31,663 nucleotides of DNA, from the IMG/VR virus record IMGVR_UViG_3300025896_000120, positions 1 through 31,663 of that record. One strand, written 5' to 3'. Below, in pieces: positions 1-9,114 of the stretch. The notes under the pieces were generated by a model. The model was not told where the DNA came from, ran no database searches, and saw only the letters and a program-made list of their open reading frames with translations. The position numbers and the translations under genes are program-made. This DNA is from a virus. The stretch's first letter is position 1. Each line of letters starts with the position of its first letter.

Positions 1-986
1 AAATTCTCTGGGGTTGCAACTTCACCTTTAAGATTGATACCAATACCAGTTTCACCTTGAATACCCTGAGGACCTTGTGGGCCAGTATCGCCAGTTATAC
101 CTTGAATGCCCTGTTCACCCTGTGGGCCCTGCGGTCCTTGTGGTCCTTGATCACCAGTTGCACCAGTTGCACCTGTATCTCCTTGTGGGCCCTGCGGTCC
201 TTGAAAGCCCTGTTCACCTTGAATGCCTTGTGGGCCCTGTGGGCCTTCAATACCTTGAGGTCCGGTAGCACCAGTTGCGCCAGTGTCACCAGTATCCCCT
301 TTAATGCCCTGTTCACCTTGAATGCCTTGTGGGCCTTGAGGTCCTTGAGGTCCTGTATCTTTTGCAGTCCACGATAAATTACCTGAACCATTTGTTTGCA
401 ATACATATGAATTGGATCCACCTGCAACATGCAAGTTAGCAACCGCAATTGCGATATTTGCAAAGGTACCTTCAACATTAGCAGCATTCAAATGTGTAAG
501 TTGTGAACCATCACCTGATAAGTTACCACTTACGCTGATGCCATTTGGACCTGAACTGATTGTTGAATTACCAAGATAAATTGTATTGCCACTTAAATAC
601 AAATCTTTCCAGCGATGAGTTGCACTACCAAGATTGTAAACAAGATTTCCTGTTGGAATCATGTTGCTTGATATATTGCCATTCAAATAAGTTGGCATAT
701 AAGCAGCAACGTTAGCATTGCCATATTGTTCAGGTAAACCAGTTAACTGACTGCCGTTACCAATAAAATAGTTTGCAGTAATGTTACCACTAACTGACAT
801 TGCGTTTGTAGTTGCAATTGATATATTACCAGTAGCATTAGAAACTTGAATATTATTGCCAGCAGTAATATTCTGAACACCAGTTGTACTGACTGCTCTT
901 GAAACTTCCAATGAGATATTACTTTTCGCAGTGATGCTAACTTCAATGGATTTATTCTCTGAATTTATTGTTATTTGTTGAGCCAT
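1..986 (-). CDS. Collagen-like tail fibre, N-terminal part (runs off the left edge)
   Basis: This is the start of a receptor-binding tail fibre. It begins [13 protein letters not shown] at 986 and stays open to base 1. The first 210 or so residues are Asn/Gly/Thr-rich beta-structured repeats of the type found in phage fibre shafts, including a [13 protein letters not shown] module near residue 200. From about residue 211 (base 356 downward) it becomes a collagen-like Gly-X-Y run (GPQGPQG, GIQGEQG, GDTGATG) and then a GEVATPENL segment. The reading frame continues exactly into the minus-strand fibre at 31537-30253, so a circular join would give one protein of about 752 residues. It lies 1 bp after a BppU-like gene. 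The role as a fibre is certain at family level; the receptor is unknown. Confidence 0.85.
   Translation of the reverse strand, partial: MAQQITINSENKSIEVSITAKSNISLEVSRAVSTTGVQNITAGNNIQVSNATGNISIATTNAMSVSGNITANYFIGNGSQLTGLPEQYGNANVAAYMPTYLNGNISSNMIPTGNLVYNLGSATHRWKDLYLSGNTIYLGNSTISSGPNGISVSGNLSGDGSQLTHLNAANVEGTFANIAIAVANLHVAGGSNSYVLQTNGSGNLSWTAKDTGPQGPQGPQGIQGEQGIKGDTGDTGATGATGPQGIEGPQGPQGIQGEQGFQGPQGPQGDTGATGATGDQGPQGPQGPQGEQGIQGITGDTGPQGPQGIQGETGIGINLKGEVATPEN
13..138. repeat. Terminal direct repeat, left copy (126 bp)
   Basis: Bases 13-138 are identical to 31538-31663. The flanking bases 1-12 match 31526-31537 except at positions 6 and 12, both synonymous third-codon positions (Glu and Thr). 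A perfect overlap of this length between contig ends is typical of a de Bruijn graph assembly of a circular molecule. The repeat lies in a collagen-like coding region, so a true internal repeat is also possible. Confidence 0.9.
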
Positions 987-987
987 T

Positions 988-1476
988 TTAGTTTACAACT
1001 CCATCACTGCGAATTAAGAATAGCAAGAATACTTGCTCATCAAATGCTGGTGTTGTTCCAACACTTGGAAAACTTAGTTTAATTCTACCACTAAAGCAAA
1101 CTGGATCATTGACTGCAATGTTTAGTTCAGGATCATCTGCCATTACATTCCAAGTTGCATCGTCAATTACAAGAGTAAACTTGCCTTGAGCATCAATACG
1201 ATTGGTAATTGTCATTGAGATAGGTATTGCACCTGGATAATCAAAGATGTTGAATTCAAGACCATATCTGCCGTCTTGAAGATCAGTGATTGTTCTGCGG
1301 ATTATTTGGGCATCAATCGTAACACCAGTTAAGTCAATGGGAGTTGTGACTCCATTAACATTGGTGCTCCAAGTTTGATTCCAAAAGTCTTTTTGATTGT
1401 ACACAAGTTCTTGTGCTAAGATTTGTCCATCAAATCCCGCAACTTGGGTAAGGGTGTCGTTGGCGAATTTTGCCAT
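988..1476 (-). CDS. BppU-like baseplate/fibre adaptor (second copy)
   Basis: Protein of 162 aa starting [14 protein letters not shown]. This start is chosen over an upstream ATG at 1533 because an AGGAG ribosome-binding site lies just before it. Residues 20-60 (a Gln/Asn-rich strand, then [12 protein letters not shown]) resemble the immunoglobulin-like N-terminal domain of phage upper baseplate proteins (BppU type), which anchor fibres to the tail tip. A similar protein is encoded at 4162-4635. Each copy sits immediately upstream of a fibre gene (986 here, 4160 there), which supports a role as adaptor for that fibre. The assignment rests on motif resemblance only. Confidence 0.55.
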   Translation of the reverse strand: MAKFANDTLTQVAGFDGQILAQELVYNQKDFWNQTWSTNVNGVTTPIDLTGVTIDAQIIRRTITDLQDGRYGLEFNIFDYPGAIPISMTITNRIDAQGKFTLVIDDATWNVMADDPELNIAVNDPVCFSGRIKLSFPSVGTTPAFDEQVFLLFLIRSDGVVN

Positions 1477-1559
1477 TTTTAGTTCTCCTCTGCTGTCTCG
1501 CATGTTGACCCCAAATGCGCCACTTCGCATCAAGGGTGTCTATATCTATTTATGCTACG

Positions 1560-2891
1560 TTAAATTGGTTTGGTTACTGCATTCCAAACACTACTTGTAT
1601 CAGTTAATGTACTTGAAGTTACTGCTATAGTAGGAGAAGTAAAAATCAAGGTGCTAGTTGTTAGTGAAATTGATCCAGTTGATAATGTTTGTGAACTGTT
1701 ACTATATCTACAAAGATAAGTATTCGTCAAATATACAATTGCATAAACTCCACGTTTTGGAATAGCACCACTACCGGGTAATTTAAAAACCCAAGTTTCC
1801 AACGTTGATCCGGGTGAAGCAAACGTTGTAACATATAAAAAGTTATTTTTAAATGCAATACCTCTAGGATTCATTTCACGATTATCAACTGAGATTTGAT
1901 TAGCAAACAATAATTGATCAGTTTGTGAAATTCCCATCACGATAGTTTTGGATGCACCAGCCAAACTAATCTCTTTTGTAATATATATGTTGCCGGAACT
2001 ATCAAATACAGCACCTTTAACAATACCATCTCCAGTAATTTGTTTTTGTCGTAAAATTGTTCCGCTACTATTAAACACATAATAACCAGAATCATATACG
2101 GCACATACGTAATTGCCATCACAACTTAATGCAAATGTATCAGGAAAAGTAGTAGTATTACTTATTTTTTTTTGCCAAACGAATGTTCCATTTGAACTAA
2201 ATTTGAAAATATAAGAACCAACTATCGCATCCTGATAAAAAGCATAAACATCTCCTGCGCTATCAACGGTAACACTTCTAACTGATCTAGATATATATTG
2301 ACCAGAATTTGGCTCGGTTATGCTTTTTGACCATTGAACAGTACCGCTAGAATTAAGTTTTATAATAATCCCAGAATAAATTTGATTAGATTGTGTAAAA
2401 CCACTTATATAACTATTACCATCAGAAGTACAAGCCACATCAATTGCATCAGTGTTTGATCCAAGATATTTTTGCCACAATAAATTTCCTGATGAATTAT
2501 ATCTTGCTGCAATTGCAGATACTTGCGAAGTTGTTGGATTTAATGCTTTACCAATTGCAACTACATTATTAAGACTATCAATAGATGAACTATAAAATGA
2601 TGAATCTAAAGCAGGGGTAGGAGTGACCCTATTTTGTAAAACCTTATTGAAACTTACAATGCCTTCGCTATTAAGTTTTGTTAACAAGGCTTGATCTTGA
2701 GCACCGCCGGCAGTTTGTTCTTGATCAGTTGAAGGAAAATAAACATTATTATTTGAATCAACAAGAACACCAAATACTTGATCTATTTGTAGGCTAGTTG
2801 ATCCAACAGTAATCCAACCTTTACCGTTAATACCTGCTGATAATCCCAATGCTTGTTTACTGAATGCACCGATTGTTGTTGTTAATGGCAT
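1560..2891 (-). CDS. Tail-associated beta-propeller protein (SBBP-like repeats)
   Basis: Protein of 443 aa with at least five repeats of about 45 residues. Each has a Gly/Asp-rich turn followed by strands such as NSSGNLLWQKYLG, NSSGTVQWSKSI, SSNGTFVWQKKI and NSSGTILRQKQI. This pattern is typical of SBBP/quinoprotein-like beta-propellers. The last 65 or so residues are Ser/Thr-rich beta structure without that repeat. It sits between fibre genes in the adhesion cluster, so it is probably a virion surface protein that binds host polysaccharide or protein. No catalytic motif is visible. It lies 15 bp downstream of the preceding fibre gene. Fold is fairly secure; ligand is unknown. Confidence 0.6.
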   Translation of the reverse strand: MPLTTTIGAFSKQALGLSAGINGKGWITVGSTSLQIDQVFGVLVDSNNNVYFPSTDQEQTAGGAQDQALLTKLNSEGIVSFNKVLQNRVTPTPALDSSFYSSSIDSLNNVVAIGKALNPTTSQVSAIAARYNSSGNLLWQKYLGSNTDAIDVACTSDGNSYISGFTQSNQIYSGIIIKLNSSGTVQWSKSITEPNSGQYISRSVRSVTVDSAGDVYAFYQDAIVGSYIFKFSSNGTFVWQKKISNTTTFPDTFALSCDGNYVCAVYDSGYYVFNSSGTILRQKQITGDGIVKGAVFDSSGNIYITKEISLAGASKTIVMGISQTDQLLFANQISVDNREMNPRGIAFKNNFLYVTTFASPGSTLETWVFKLPGSGAIPKRGVYAIVYLTNTYLCRYSNSSQTLSTGSISLTTSTLIFTSPTIAVTSSTLTDTSSVWNAVTKPI

Positions 2892-2906
2892 ATTTTATTT
2901 GTTATC

Positions 2907-4160
2907 TTAAATAAATGAATTGAAACTACCTAAGACAGTAAAAGCATTTGTAGCGGTTTTAATAAATGTATAATTAAAACAAGCAATACTATTTGCATAA
3001 AGAGAAGAATTGCTTGGGGCAGCACTATCAATATATTTTACAGTTTGAGCAGTCCCATCAATTTTTATTGATGTTGGCCAATATCTTCCAACACCCATAG
3101 TAGATAACAATGCAACAGTTACGCTTTTTCCAGTTGGAACAGCATTATCAAAAGTTACTATTGAATTGCCTCTGAAATTGATAATTGAATTTCCAGTAGA
3201 AGAAACTGTGTAAAATTGAACAGCACCATCTAAAATATTCCAATCAACATTACCTGTTAATGCAGCAGTTTGAATACTGGCTTTTTCAAAGCCTTGCTGA
3301 ATCTGAGTTGTACCGTTAACCGAAAGTGTATCAAATATTGCATTACCTGTTAAACTTCCAATTACGCTTCCAGTAACAGATAAATTTGCAACACTTAATG
3401 TATCTGAATTTTTATCATAAGTAAAGCCAGGGTCTCCACCAAAGATACCTGCATTATTAAATTGTACTTGTGAATTAGCACCACCTGGAATTCCGTTACC
3501 TGGTAAAATATTACCTGCTTGTGGCATCCATGTTAAGTTACCTGTACCATCAGTTTGTAAAACATAACCATTAGTACCACCAGTAAGTTTAACAGTATTG
3601 CTATTACCTAAATTAAGATTGCCGCCACTATACGTAACATTTGGAATACCATCAATAAGATTTCCATTGTTGAACTGTAATGATCCAGTTGGTCCCAATG
3701 CTGCTAAAGTTTGGAAACTAATAATACCGTTGCCATCTGTTCTTAGATATTGACCATCACTGCCGCCAGCAATTCTAAGATCAGTAATTGCCCCCAAATT
3801 ACCACCATTACTGAGGTTAATTGATTTTGCATCTACATTACCAAACAAAGATAAGTTACCAGTACTGGTTACATTACCAACAATAAGATTTCCGGTAGCA
3901 TTGATTGAACCAACATTAATTGAAGGTACACCCAATGAACCAATTGCGCTATTGAAAGTAAATGCCATATTGCTTTCAAATAAGCCGGCATTATTAAAAA
4001 TTACTTGACCATTGCCCGCTCCCCCTTGTGGAGGAAATGCAGCAAAGCCAGCAAACACAGTTAGGTCAGTTGAAACAGGATTAACTACCATTTGATTGGT
4101 AGCCACTGTCATTGTACTTGAGAATGAATTAACTGTAAATTGTAAGTTAACTTCAGACAT
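2907..4160 (-). CDS. Tail fibre protein
   Basis: Protein of 417 aa starting MSEVNLQFTVNSFSSTM, rich in Asn, Gly, Thr and Ser. It contains repeated shaft modules: two GGANSQVQFNNAGIFGG-type segments and GTNGYVLQTDGTGNLTW / GGSDGQYLRTDGNG units. The same modules recur in the collagen-like fibre (around 30.3-30.5 kb and 0.4 kb), showing shared ancestry and domain shuffling. The C-terminal 130 residues (QQGFEKASIQTAALTGNV onward) are non-repetitive and are the likely head domain. The gene starts 1 bp after the BppU-like gene at 4162-4635, consistent with an adaptor/fibre pair. Confidence 0.75.
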   Translation of the reverse strand: MSEVNLQFTVNSFSSTMTVATNQMVVNPVSTDLTVFAGFAAFPPQGGAGNGQVIFNNAGLFESNMAFTFNSAIGSLGVPSINVGSINATGNLIVGNVTSTGNLSLFGNVDAKSINLSNGGNLGAITDLRIAGGSDGQYLRTDGNGIISFQTLAALGPTGSLQFNNGNLIDGIPNVTYSGGNLNLGNSNTVKLTGGTNGYVLQTDGTGNLTWMPQAGNILPGNGIPGGANSQVQFNNAGIFGGDPGFTYDKNSDTLSVANLSVTGSVIGSLTGNAIFDTLSVNGTTQIQQGFEKASIQTAALTGNVDWNILDGAVQFYTVSSTGNSIINFRGNSIVTFDNAVPTGKSVTVALLSTMGVGRYWPTSIKIDGTAQTVKYIDSAAPSNSSLYANSIACFNYTFIKTATNAFTVLGSFNSFI

Positions 4161-4161
4161 T

Positions 4162-4635
4162 TTAGATGTACCTTATGATCAAGCCAATCGGTTCTTTATT
4201 TACATCACTTAATGAACTTAATCCATCAGTGCGTGTAACTGTAAGAGTAACAACTGCAAGCAATGCAGGACTTGCATCAATACCAATTGTCTGTGAACCA
4301 TTGATTGTTGATGGGATATATAAGTATCCAACCCCTGCTGCTCCGTTTGTAACTGCTGCTGCTAACCCAGAAGGTGCAGTTGGTTGTGGGCTTAACAATG
4401 TTAAATTGGTAAGATTAACAGTAGTTGAAGTTGCAGTTGGACTATCGTAAGTTAATACAGTAGTATACCATTTGCACGTTGGTACTAATGTCCAACCTGT
4501 AATATTAACAGCGGCACCCGAACTATCTTTAAAGGTAAATGGAAAGGTATAACTCTCACCATTGTATATCTCAACACACTGAAGTGGAGCGCCTGCGATA
4601 GTTGCAGTTTTTGCGCCGTTAAGTAATAAACTCAT
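4162..4635 (-). CDS. BppU-like baseplate/fibre adaptor (first copy)
   Basis: Protein of 157 aa. Residues 20-55 (VEIYNGESYTFPFTFKD then AAVNITGWTLVPTCKW) match the pattern of the Ig-like N-terminal domain of BppU-type upper baseplate proteins: a strand, 'D-x-x-G-x-x-x-x-I/L-T-G', then a long strand. The remainder is Thr/Ala-rich predicted beta structure. A strong AGGAGATATAAAA ribosome-binding region precedes the start. It follows the large tail-tip gene and precedes a fibre gene by 1 bp, so it probably links the fibre to the tail tip. It is a paralogue in layout, and weakly in sequence, of 988-1476. Confidence 0.55.
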   Translation of the reverse strand: MSLLLNGAKTATIAGAPLQCVEIYNGESYTFPFTFKDSSGAAVNITGWTLVPTCKWYTTVLTYDSPTATSTTVNLTNLTLLSPQPTAPSGLAAAVTNGAAGVGYLYIPSTINGSQTIGIDASPALLAVVTLTVTRTDGLSSLSDVNKEPIGLIIRYI

Positions 4636-4659
4636 TTTTATATCTCCTATTTGTATTTA

Positions 4660-7600
4660 TCAACCCTTGAACTCTGTGATTGCAAGTGATTTTCTGCCTG
4701 CAAAAGTAGTTACTGGGGTTGATGGATTGTTTAAATTTCCTGCTACTAAAATAAACTTTACTGGAACACCTGCCAAATATGCACCTGTTTTTATTGTTGC
4801 TGCAACTGGAATATTGTTTGGCAATTGATCTTGTACTGCTTGTGTAGTATTATCATATGAACTATTTGGGCTTGATCCAAAGTTCCAAATTCTATAGGTA
4901 TCCCAAAAAGCAATAACTTGAAAAACTTGACTTGCATCATTAACATCCCAAACTAATGGTGGACTTGTTATTACATTATTGTAAAAGATATTTTCGCCCA
5001 TCAAATAAAACTTACCATCAAATTGTTTACAAAGATTATAAGTGCCAGTAAATGGACTTGGTTGACTTGTCCAAGTAGTACCATTACTTGAATAAACAAT
5101 TTCACCTTCAGCACCTGCAGCAAAATTATCGTTATAAACATTAAAGTAATTTGCAACACCGCGCAAACTAGTATTAGCCGCACCCGTATATCTTACTGTC
5201 CAATTGTTTGTATCTGGAGTAGTCACGATCTTGCTAACACGATTACCACCTGCAGGATAACTATCACCAACTGCTATCCAAAGATTACTGGTTGCATTCC
5301 AAGTTAATCCATACATTGCAAAAGTACTGCCACCTGATGCATAACTGTTTGTCCAAGTTGTTCCATTGGTTGAATTTGCAACCAAGAAACTATTACCAAT
5401 TGCCATAAATGTTGTGCCGTTAAATGCAACACATAATAATCCATTTTTGCTTGTTTGATTTAATCTTGTAGTCCAAGTAATACCATCTGAACTTGTCATG
5501 ATAAAAGCAGTGCCACCAGTTACTGGACCACTTAAGATTCCACCAACTGCAACAAACAAGTTTAAACTTGTAACATAGATAATGTCATAAATTGTTTTGC
5601 CTGCAAAATCAGTTGGCGTTGTTGCTGCTGTCCAATTGTTATAACCAGTTGCGCTATAAAACATCTTGCCATTTGCGCCACCAACCACATACATATTTGG
5701 TTTAGCAGCACATGCATTTAATTGATCCGTACTAGTAAACACTGATGAATAGCAACTTAGTTCATGTGCTGTTGGATCTGGACTTGGAACAATTGCACCT
5801 AACATCATGATATTATTAGTGGTAACCATTAAGAAACCATTTGTTCCTGTACATAAACCACGAACAGTTTTTCTAAAATAATCATTTGCCATATAAACTT
5901 CTGAAACTAAACTGTTAGTTTGAGTTGCACTATATGCACTGATGCCAACATCAAGTTGTATCTGATTAGTTGCTTTGCCACCAAAGTCACTACCATTTTC
6001 TGCAGGAGTAATACCACATGTTAATACACTGCCTCTTGTATTTGCACTGTATAGTTTAAATGTATCTGAGTAAACAACTGCCTGACTTAAAGTTTGTTCG
6101 CACAATGTTCTTGCTGCTGGCTGAGTTGGTGCCCATGATTGGCTTGTTGTTCCACTGAATGCACTCTTTGTTGTTTGAGTAATCGCACGAACAGCCCAAT
6201 AATAAGTACTTGGTTGAAATCCAACTACGCTAGTGGTTTCAATATCACCCGCAGTATATACAGGAGTTGTACTGTTGGTTTGTGTGTCCCACAATTTATA
6301 ATTGTTATCAACTATAGTTGGAGTAGGACCATACCAAAACTCCATTGCAATCACACTACCTGGATTTGGAATAATACATTGCACATCAAATGTATTTGAT
6401 TCTGTATTGATGTTAGTTATTGTTGGTGCTGCTGGTGTTCCAATTATTGTTGGATCAGTAATGCCTGTGTTTGCAGCAGGTTGATAATCATCAATATTGA
6501 TATTTTCATATACTTGATTATTGTATTCAATTAAGGTTAAACTTACACCAAGTGAACCATCTTCTGCTTTGGCTTCTTGAACTTGCTCAACACGAAACAA
6601 CTTATCTGGATTCGTTAGGTTCGCTGGGAATGGGCCCCAACCATATACTGGATGACGTACTCTAACAACATCACCTGCATCAATTTGAATACCCGAGTAG
6701 TCCATCCCAAAACTAACAATCAAGTCTTCACGACTTTGAATCAATCTGCGAGTAGCCAAATACTGTGCTTGAACCGAGTTGTTTACTAATGGTAACTGAA
6801 CAGTAAGTTTATTGATTGGTTCATTTGGATTCTGATCTTCTGTTGGAAGATAAACAAAACTATAATCTGATTGATCTTTGATCTTGCTATTTGGGAACTG
6901 ACTTTCAACAACATTGAATGAACTATTCAAATCAATTGGAGTTACATTAACACCGCTGGTAATGTTACTAGAATCAATAATAAACAAATCATCATATGTG
7001 GTATAATCCAAATAACTTTGATTCATTACCACTGCCCATTTGGCAACACTTTCATCCCATTGCAACCAACTGTCGCAACTGTCAACCATTGTTTGAAGAT
7101 TCTGTAAGCAAGTTTGACCTGTATTAACTGGGCCATTAATACGATATCTTGGTTGCGTTGCGCTTGATCCATCAACTGCTTTATAAGAAATCAATTGATC
7201 ACTATAAGTGTTTAAACTTTCAAGGCTTCCTGCATCAACTAAACTTGTTGGAATACCACAACCATAACGAGCATTGGTCAAGTAATCATAAATAACTTCA
7301 CCTGGCTTTGTTAAACTATTTGTTACTTTGATTTTAAACTGATCAAGGTTAGTGATACCTGCATCTTGATTGTAAATCATTTTAACAACCGCAAATGCTG
7401 TACGATACATAGTTGGTGATTTACCAGTTGATGTATAACGTGAACTATTCCAACGTTGATCAGGAGTAATTTGACTATCGCTTAATAAGTTAATTGCAGT
7501 AGTTGCAGTGTTGGCACCTAAACTACTACCATTACGATATAAATAAACTTCAAGATAACCTGCGCATTTGGTATCAGTTTCCCCATTGCTATTGATCCAA

Positions 7601-8043
7601 GCAGTTACTTTTGTTTTATCTGCTCCACCAAACACCAATTGCTTATCACCCCAAAATATATCAGAATTTGTTAAACTATTTACATTACCCAATGAAAGAG
7701 TGCCTGTATCAGTGACTTCACATAAAGCCATAACCCACCACATGGTCTTTTGATCTGTGCTGATCTTAGCATCAACTAAGATTGGACTTACAAATGCTGA
7801 ACCATAAACAATACCTAACTTGTTATCAGTTGCTGGACTTAATTGAATTCTTGAACCTGCTTGTGCTGCTGCACTTGTACCTGAAGCACTTGGAGAACTT
7901 GAGGTATCACGTTTTGAAATCAAACTTGAAATCACGCTGGTTGCAAGAACACGAACTCCCAAGTTAACTGCGGCTACACCAAATGCTGATGTAATACCAA
8001 CTGCTCCTGCTACAAATGATGCTATTGCTGTGAATATAGGCAT
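4660..8043 (-). CDS. Large tail-tip / central hub protein with C-terminal beta-propeller
   Basis: This 1127-aa protein is the likely central tail-tip (J-like) protein. Residues 1-45 are hydrophobic, followed by a Ser-rich linker and a segment reading LGIVYGSAFVSPILVDAKIS that is typical of siphovirus tail hub proteins. Residues of about 60-520 form the hub. Residues of about 525-640 look like a fibronectin-III-type domain (PAAPTITNINTESNTFDV). From about 740 to 1080 there are repeats containing SSDGITW, STNGTTW and SSNGTTW, the signature of Asp-box/BNR-like beta-propellers. Its position after the minor tail genes and before the fibres fits host recognition. No catalytic site is evident in the propeller. 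Confidence 0.75.
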   Translation of the reverse strand: MPIFTAIASFVAGAVGITSAFGVAAVNLGVRVLATSVISSLISKRDTSSSPSASGTSAAAQAGSRIQLSPATDNKLGIVYGSAFVSPILVDAKISTDQKTMWWVMALCEVTDTGTLSLGNVNSLTNSDIFWGDKQLVFGGADKTKVTAWINSNGETDTKCAGYLEVYLYRNGSSLGANTATTAINLLSDSQITPDQRWNSSRYTSTGKSPTMYRTAFAVVKMIYNQDAGITNLDQFKIKVTNSLTKPGEVIYDYLTNARYGCGIPTSLVDAGSLESLNTYSDQLISYKAVDGSSATQPRYRINGPVNTGQTCLQNLQTMVDSCDSWLQWDESVAKWAVVMNQSYLDYTTYDDLFIIDSSNITSGVNVTPIDLNSSFNVVESQFPNSKIKDQSDYSFVYLPTEDQNPNEPINKLTVQLPLVNNSVQAQYLATRRLIQSREDLIVSFGMDYSGIQIDAGDVVRVRHPVYGWGPFPANLTNPDKLFRVEQVQEAKAEDGSLGVSLTLIEYNNQVYENINIDDYQPAANTGITDPTIIGTPAAPTITNINTESNTFDVQCIIPNPGSVIAMEFWYGPTPTIVDNNYKLWDTQTNSTTPVYTAGDIETTSVVGFQPSTYYWAVRAITQTTKSAFSGTTSQSWAPTQPAARTLCEQTLSQAVVYSDTFKLYSANTRGSVLTCGITPAENGSDFGGKATNQIQLDVGISAYSATQTNSLVSEVYMANDYFRKTVRGLCTGTNGFLMVTTNNIMMLGAIVPSPDPTAHELSCYSSVFTSTDQLNACAAKPNMYVVGGANGKMFYSATGYNNWTAATTPTDFAGKTIYDIIYVTSLNLFVAVGGILSGPVTGGTAFIMTSSDGITWTTRLNQTSKNGLLCVAFNGTTFMAIGNSFLVANSTNGTTWTNSYASGGSTFAMYGLTWNATSNLWIAVGDSYPAGGNRVSKIVTTPDTNNWTVRYTGAANTSLRGVANYFNVYNDNFAAGAEGEIVYSSNGTTWTSQPSPFTGTYNLCKQFDGKFYLMGENIFYNNVITSPPLVWDVNDASQVFQVIAFWDTYRIWNFGSSPNSSYDNTTQAVQDQLPNNIPVAATIKTGAYLAGVPVKFILVAGNLNNPSTPVTTFAGRKSLAITEFKG

Positions 8044-8048
8044 TTAAT

Positions 8049-8501
8049 TTATTCTCCTTGATACCAAGTTTCTTCTATCTTCTCATATCCAAATCTTGAA
8101 TAATCAAGATCAGGACTATTTGTCATTTTACTTATTGTCCAAAAGGAAAGCATTCCTCTATTATGTAGACTTCTTGCATGATCACTATATTCCTTAATCA
8201 AACGATAGCCTGCTGATGAACCTCTATGTTCTGGTTCAACCCAATAACTTACTTCTTTCAATACACGAATTGATTCATCCCATATATTTAAGTCAATTAC
8301 TCCCAGCAACATTCCAATTGGTTGATTGTCTTTAACAGCAATCATGGCTAAGCCTGCACCAGCGATAATATGACTAACAACTTCAAGTAAACGTTCTCGT
8401 GTACATGAACTAAATCTTTCAACTGGTGTTGCATCTTTATAATGCATTAACATTTCAACTAAATGATTAATGTCATGCTTGGTTGCTTGTCTAATTTCCA
8501 A
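8049..8501 (-). CDS. GNAT-family N-acetyltransferase
   Basis: Protein of 150 aa with the GNAT fold. Residues 1-20 (MEIRQATKHDINHLVEM) are the usual first strand and helix. Motif A lies at 84-104, with EVSYWVEPEHRG followed by R93-G-S-S-A-G98, matching the Q/R-x-x-G-x-G/A acetyl-CoA pyrophosphate loop. The C-terminal FGYEKIEETWYQGE is a typical terminal strand. It is encoded 1 bp after one minor tail gene and 5 bp before the tail-tip gene, where lambda encodes gpK and gpI. The substrate is unknown. Acetylation of a tail protein or of a host target are both possible. Confidence 0.85.
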   Translation of the reverse strand: MEIRQATKHDINHLVEMLMHYKDATPVERFSSCTRERLLEVVSHIIAGAGLAMIAVKDNQPIGMLLGVIDLNIWDESIRVLKEVSYWVEPEHRGSSAGYRLIKEYSDHARSLHNRGMLSFWTISKMTNSPDLDYSRFGYEKIEETWYQGE

Positions 8502-8502
8502 C

Positions 8503-9114
8503 TTATTTTCCTTGATTGGTTACTGCTGCACCAAAGTCAAAATAAGCATTTGTAAGATTTGGCACATTGGTCATTGTAGTATCAAATGTTGATGGAGCAC
8601 CTTCATATTCATTCCAATGATTTGGACTTGTTTGTCTACCAGCAATACGATTTTCTAATACTGTTTTATATGAACTGCAATTAACAACAATTGTAAATAC
8701 ATCATTTCTATTATCGGTATCTAAATCTTCGCTGATTGTATAACTTGTTATGATACCATTGAATCGTAATACAGTATTTACCAAATTATAATTGTTATCA
8801 TAAAAGCCGCGATAAACTTCAATCAAACTACCTTTAAGTTTGGTTGCCATTACAATGTAAATGTTCTCGCTTCCAATGCCACTTAAAGTTATAGCAGTAT
8901 CAAAACTGGTAACACGAATATCTCGTTGTTGTGAACCAACATTAAGCAAACCACCTAATGCCAAATAAACTGTACCATTGATGGTTTCATTTTTATAACT
9001 TGAACTAAAAGTATAAACGCTGGTTGTATTATCCTGATTATAGATAGTCATTTTTACAAATTCAGCATTCAATACTTTTGAAGTATTATCAACCTGTGGA
9101 ATGTATGTACTCAT
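8503..9114 (-). CDS. Minor tail / hub-associated protein
   Basis: Protein of 203 aa, beta-rich, starting MSTYIPQVDNTSKVLNAEFVKM. It contains GIGSENIYIVMATKLKGSLIEVYRG and FNGIITSYTISEDLD, which resemble the strand pattern of siphovirus minor tail proteins that join the distal tail to the hub (DUF2163-like, by impression only). The C-terminal part carries SSYKTVLENRIAGRQTSPNHW, a feature shared by many tail hub adaptors. It overlaps the start of the gene at 9111-9329 by 4 bp (ATGA coupling), indicating co-translation with the tail genes. Confidence 0.5.
   Translation of the reverse strand: MSTYIPQVDNTSKVLNAEFVKMTIYNQDNTTSVYTFSSSYKNETINGTVYLALGGLLNVGSQQRDIRVTSFDTAITLSGIGSENIYIVMATKLKGSLIEVYRGFYDNNYNLVNTVLRFNGIITSYTISEDLDTDNRNDVFTIVVNCSSYKTVLENRIAGRQTSPNHWNEYEGAPSTFDTTMTNVPNLTNAYFDFGAAVTNQGK

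Noticed and set aside
57-377. Plus-strand open frame of 106 codons, with similar frames at 31270-31470 and in the antisense of the fibre
   Set aside because: It is the antisense shadow of the collagen-like Gly-X-Y repeat; the repetitive Leu/Trp/Thr composition comes from the repeated codons on the other strand.
1-378. CRISPR-like or tandem-repeat array at the contig edge
   Set aside because: Repeats are imperfect, in frame and encode Gly-X-Y triplets; there are no fixed-length spacers.
95-487. Minus-strand frame of 130 codons in the fibre region
   Set aside because: Wrong frame; the fibre frame from 986 is open through this region and has the Gly-X-Y pattern.
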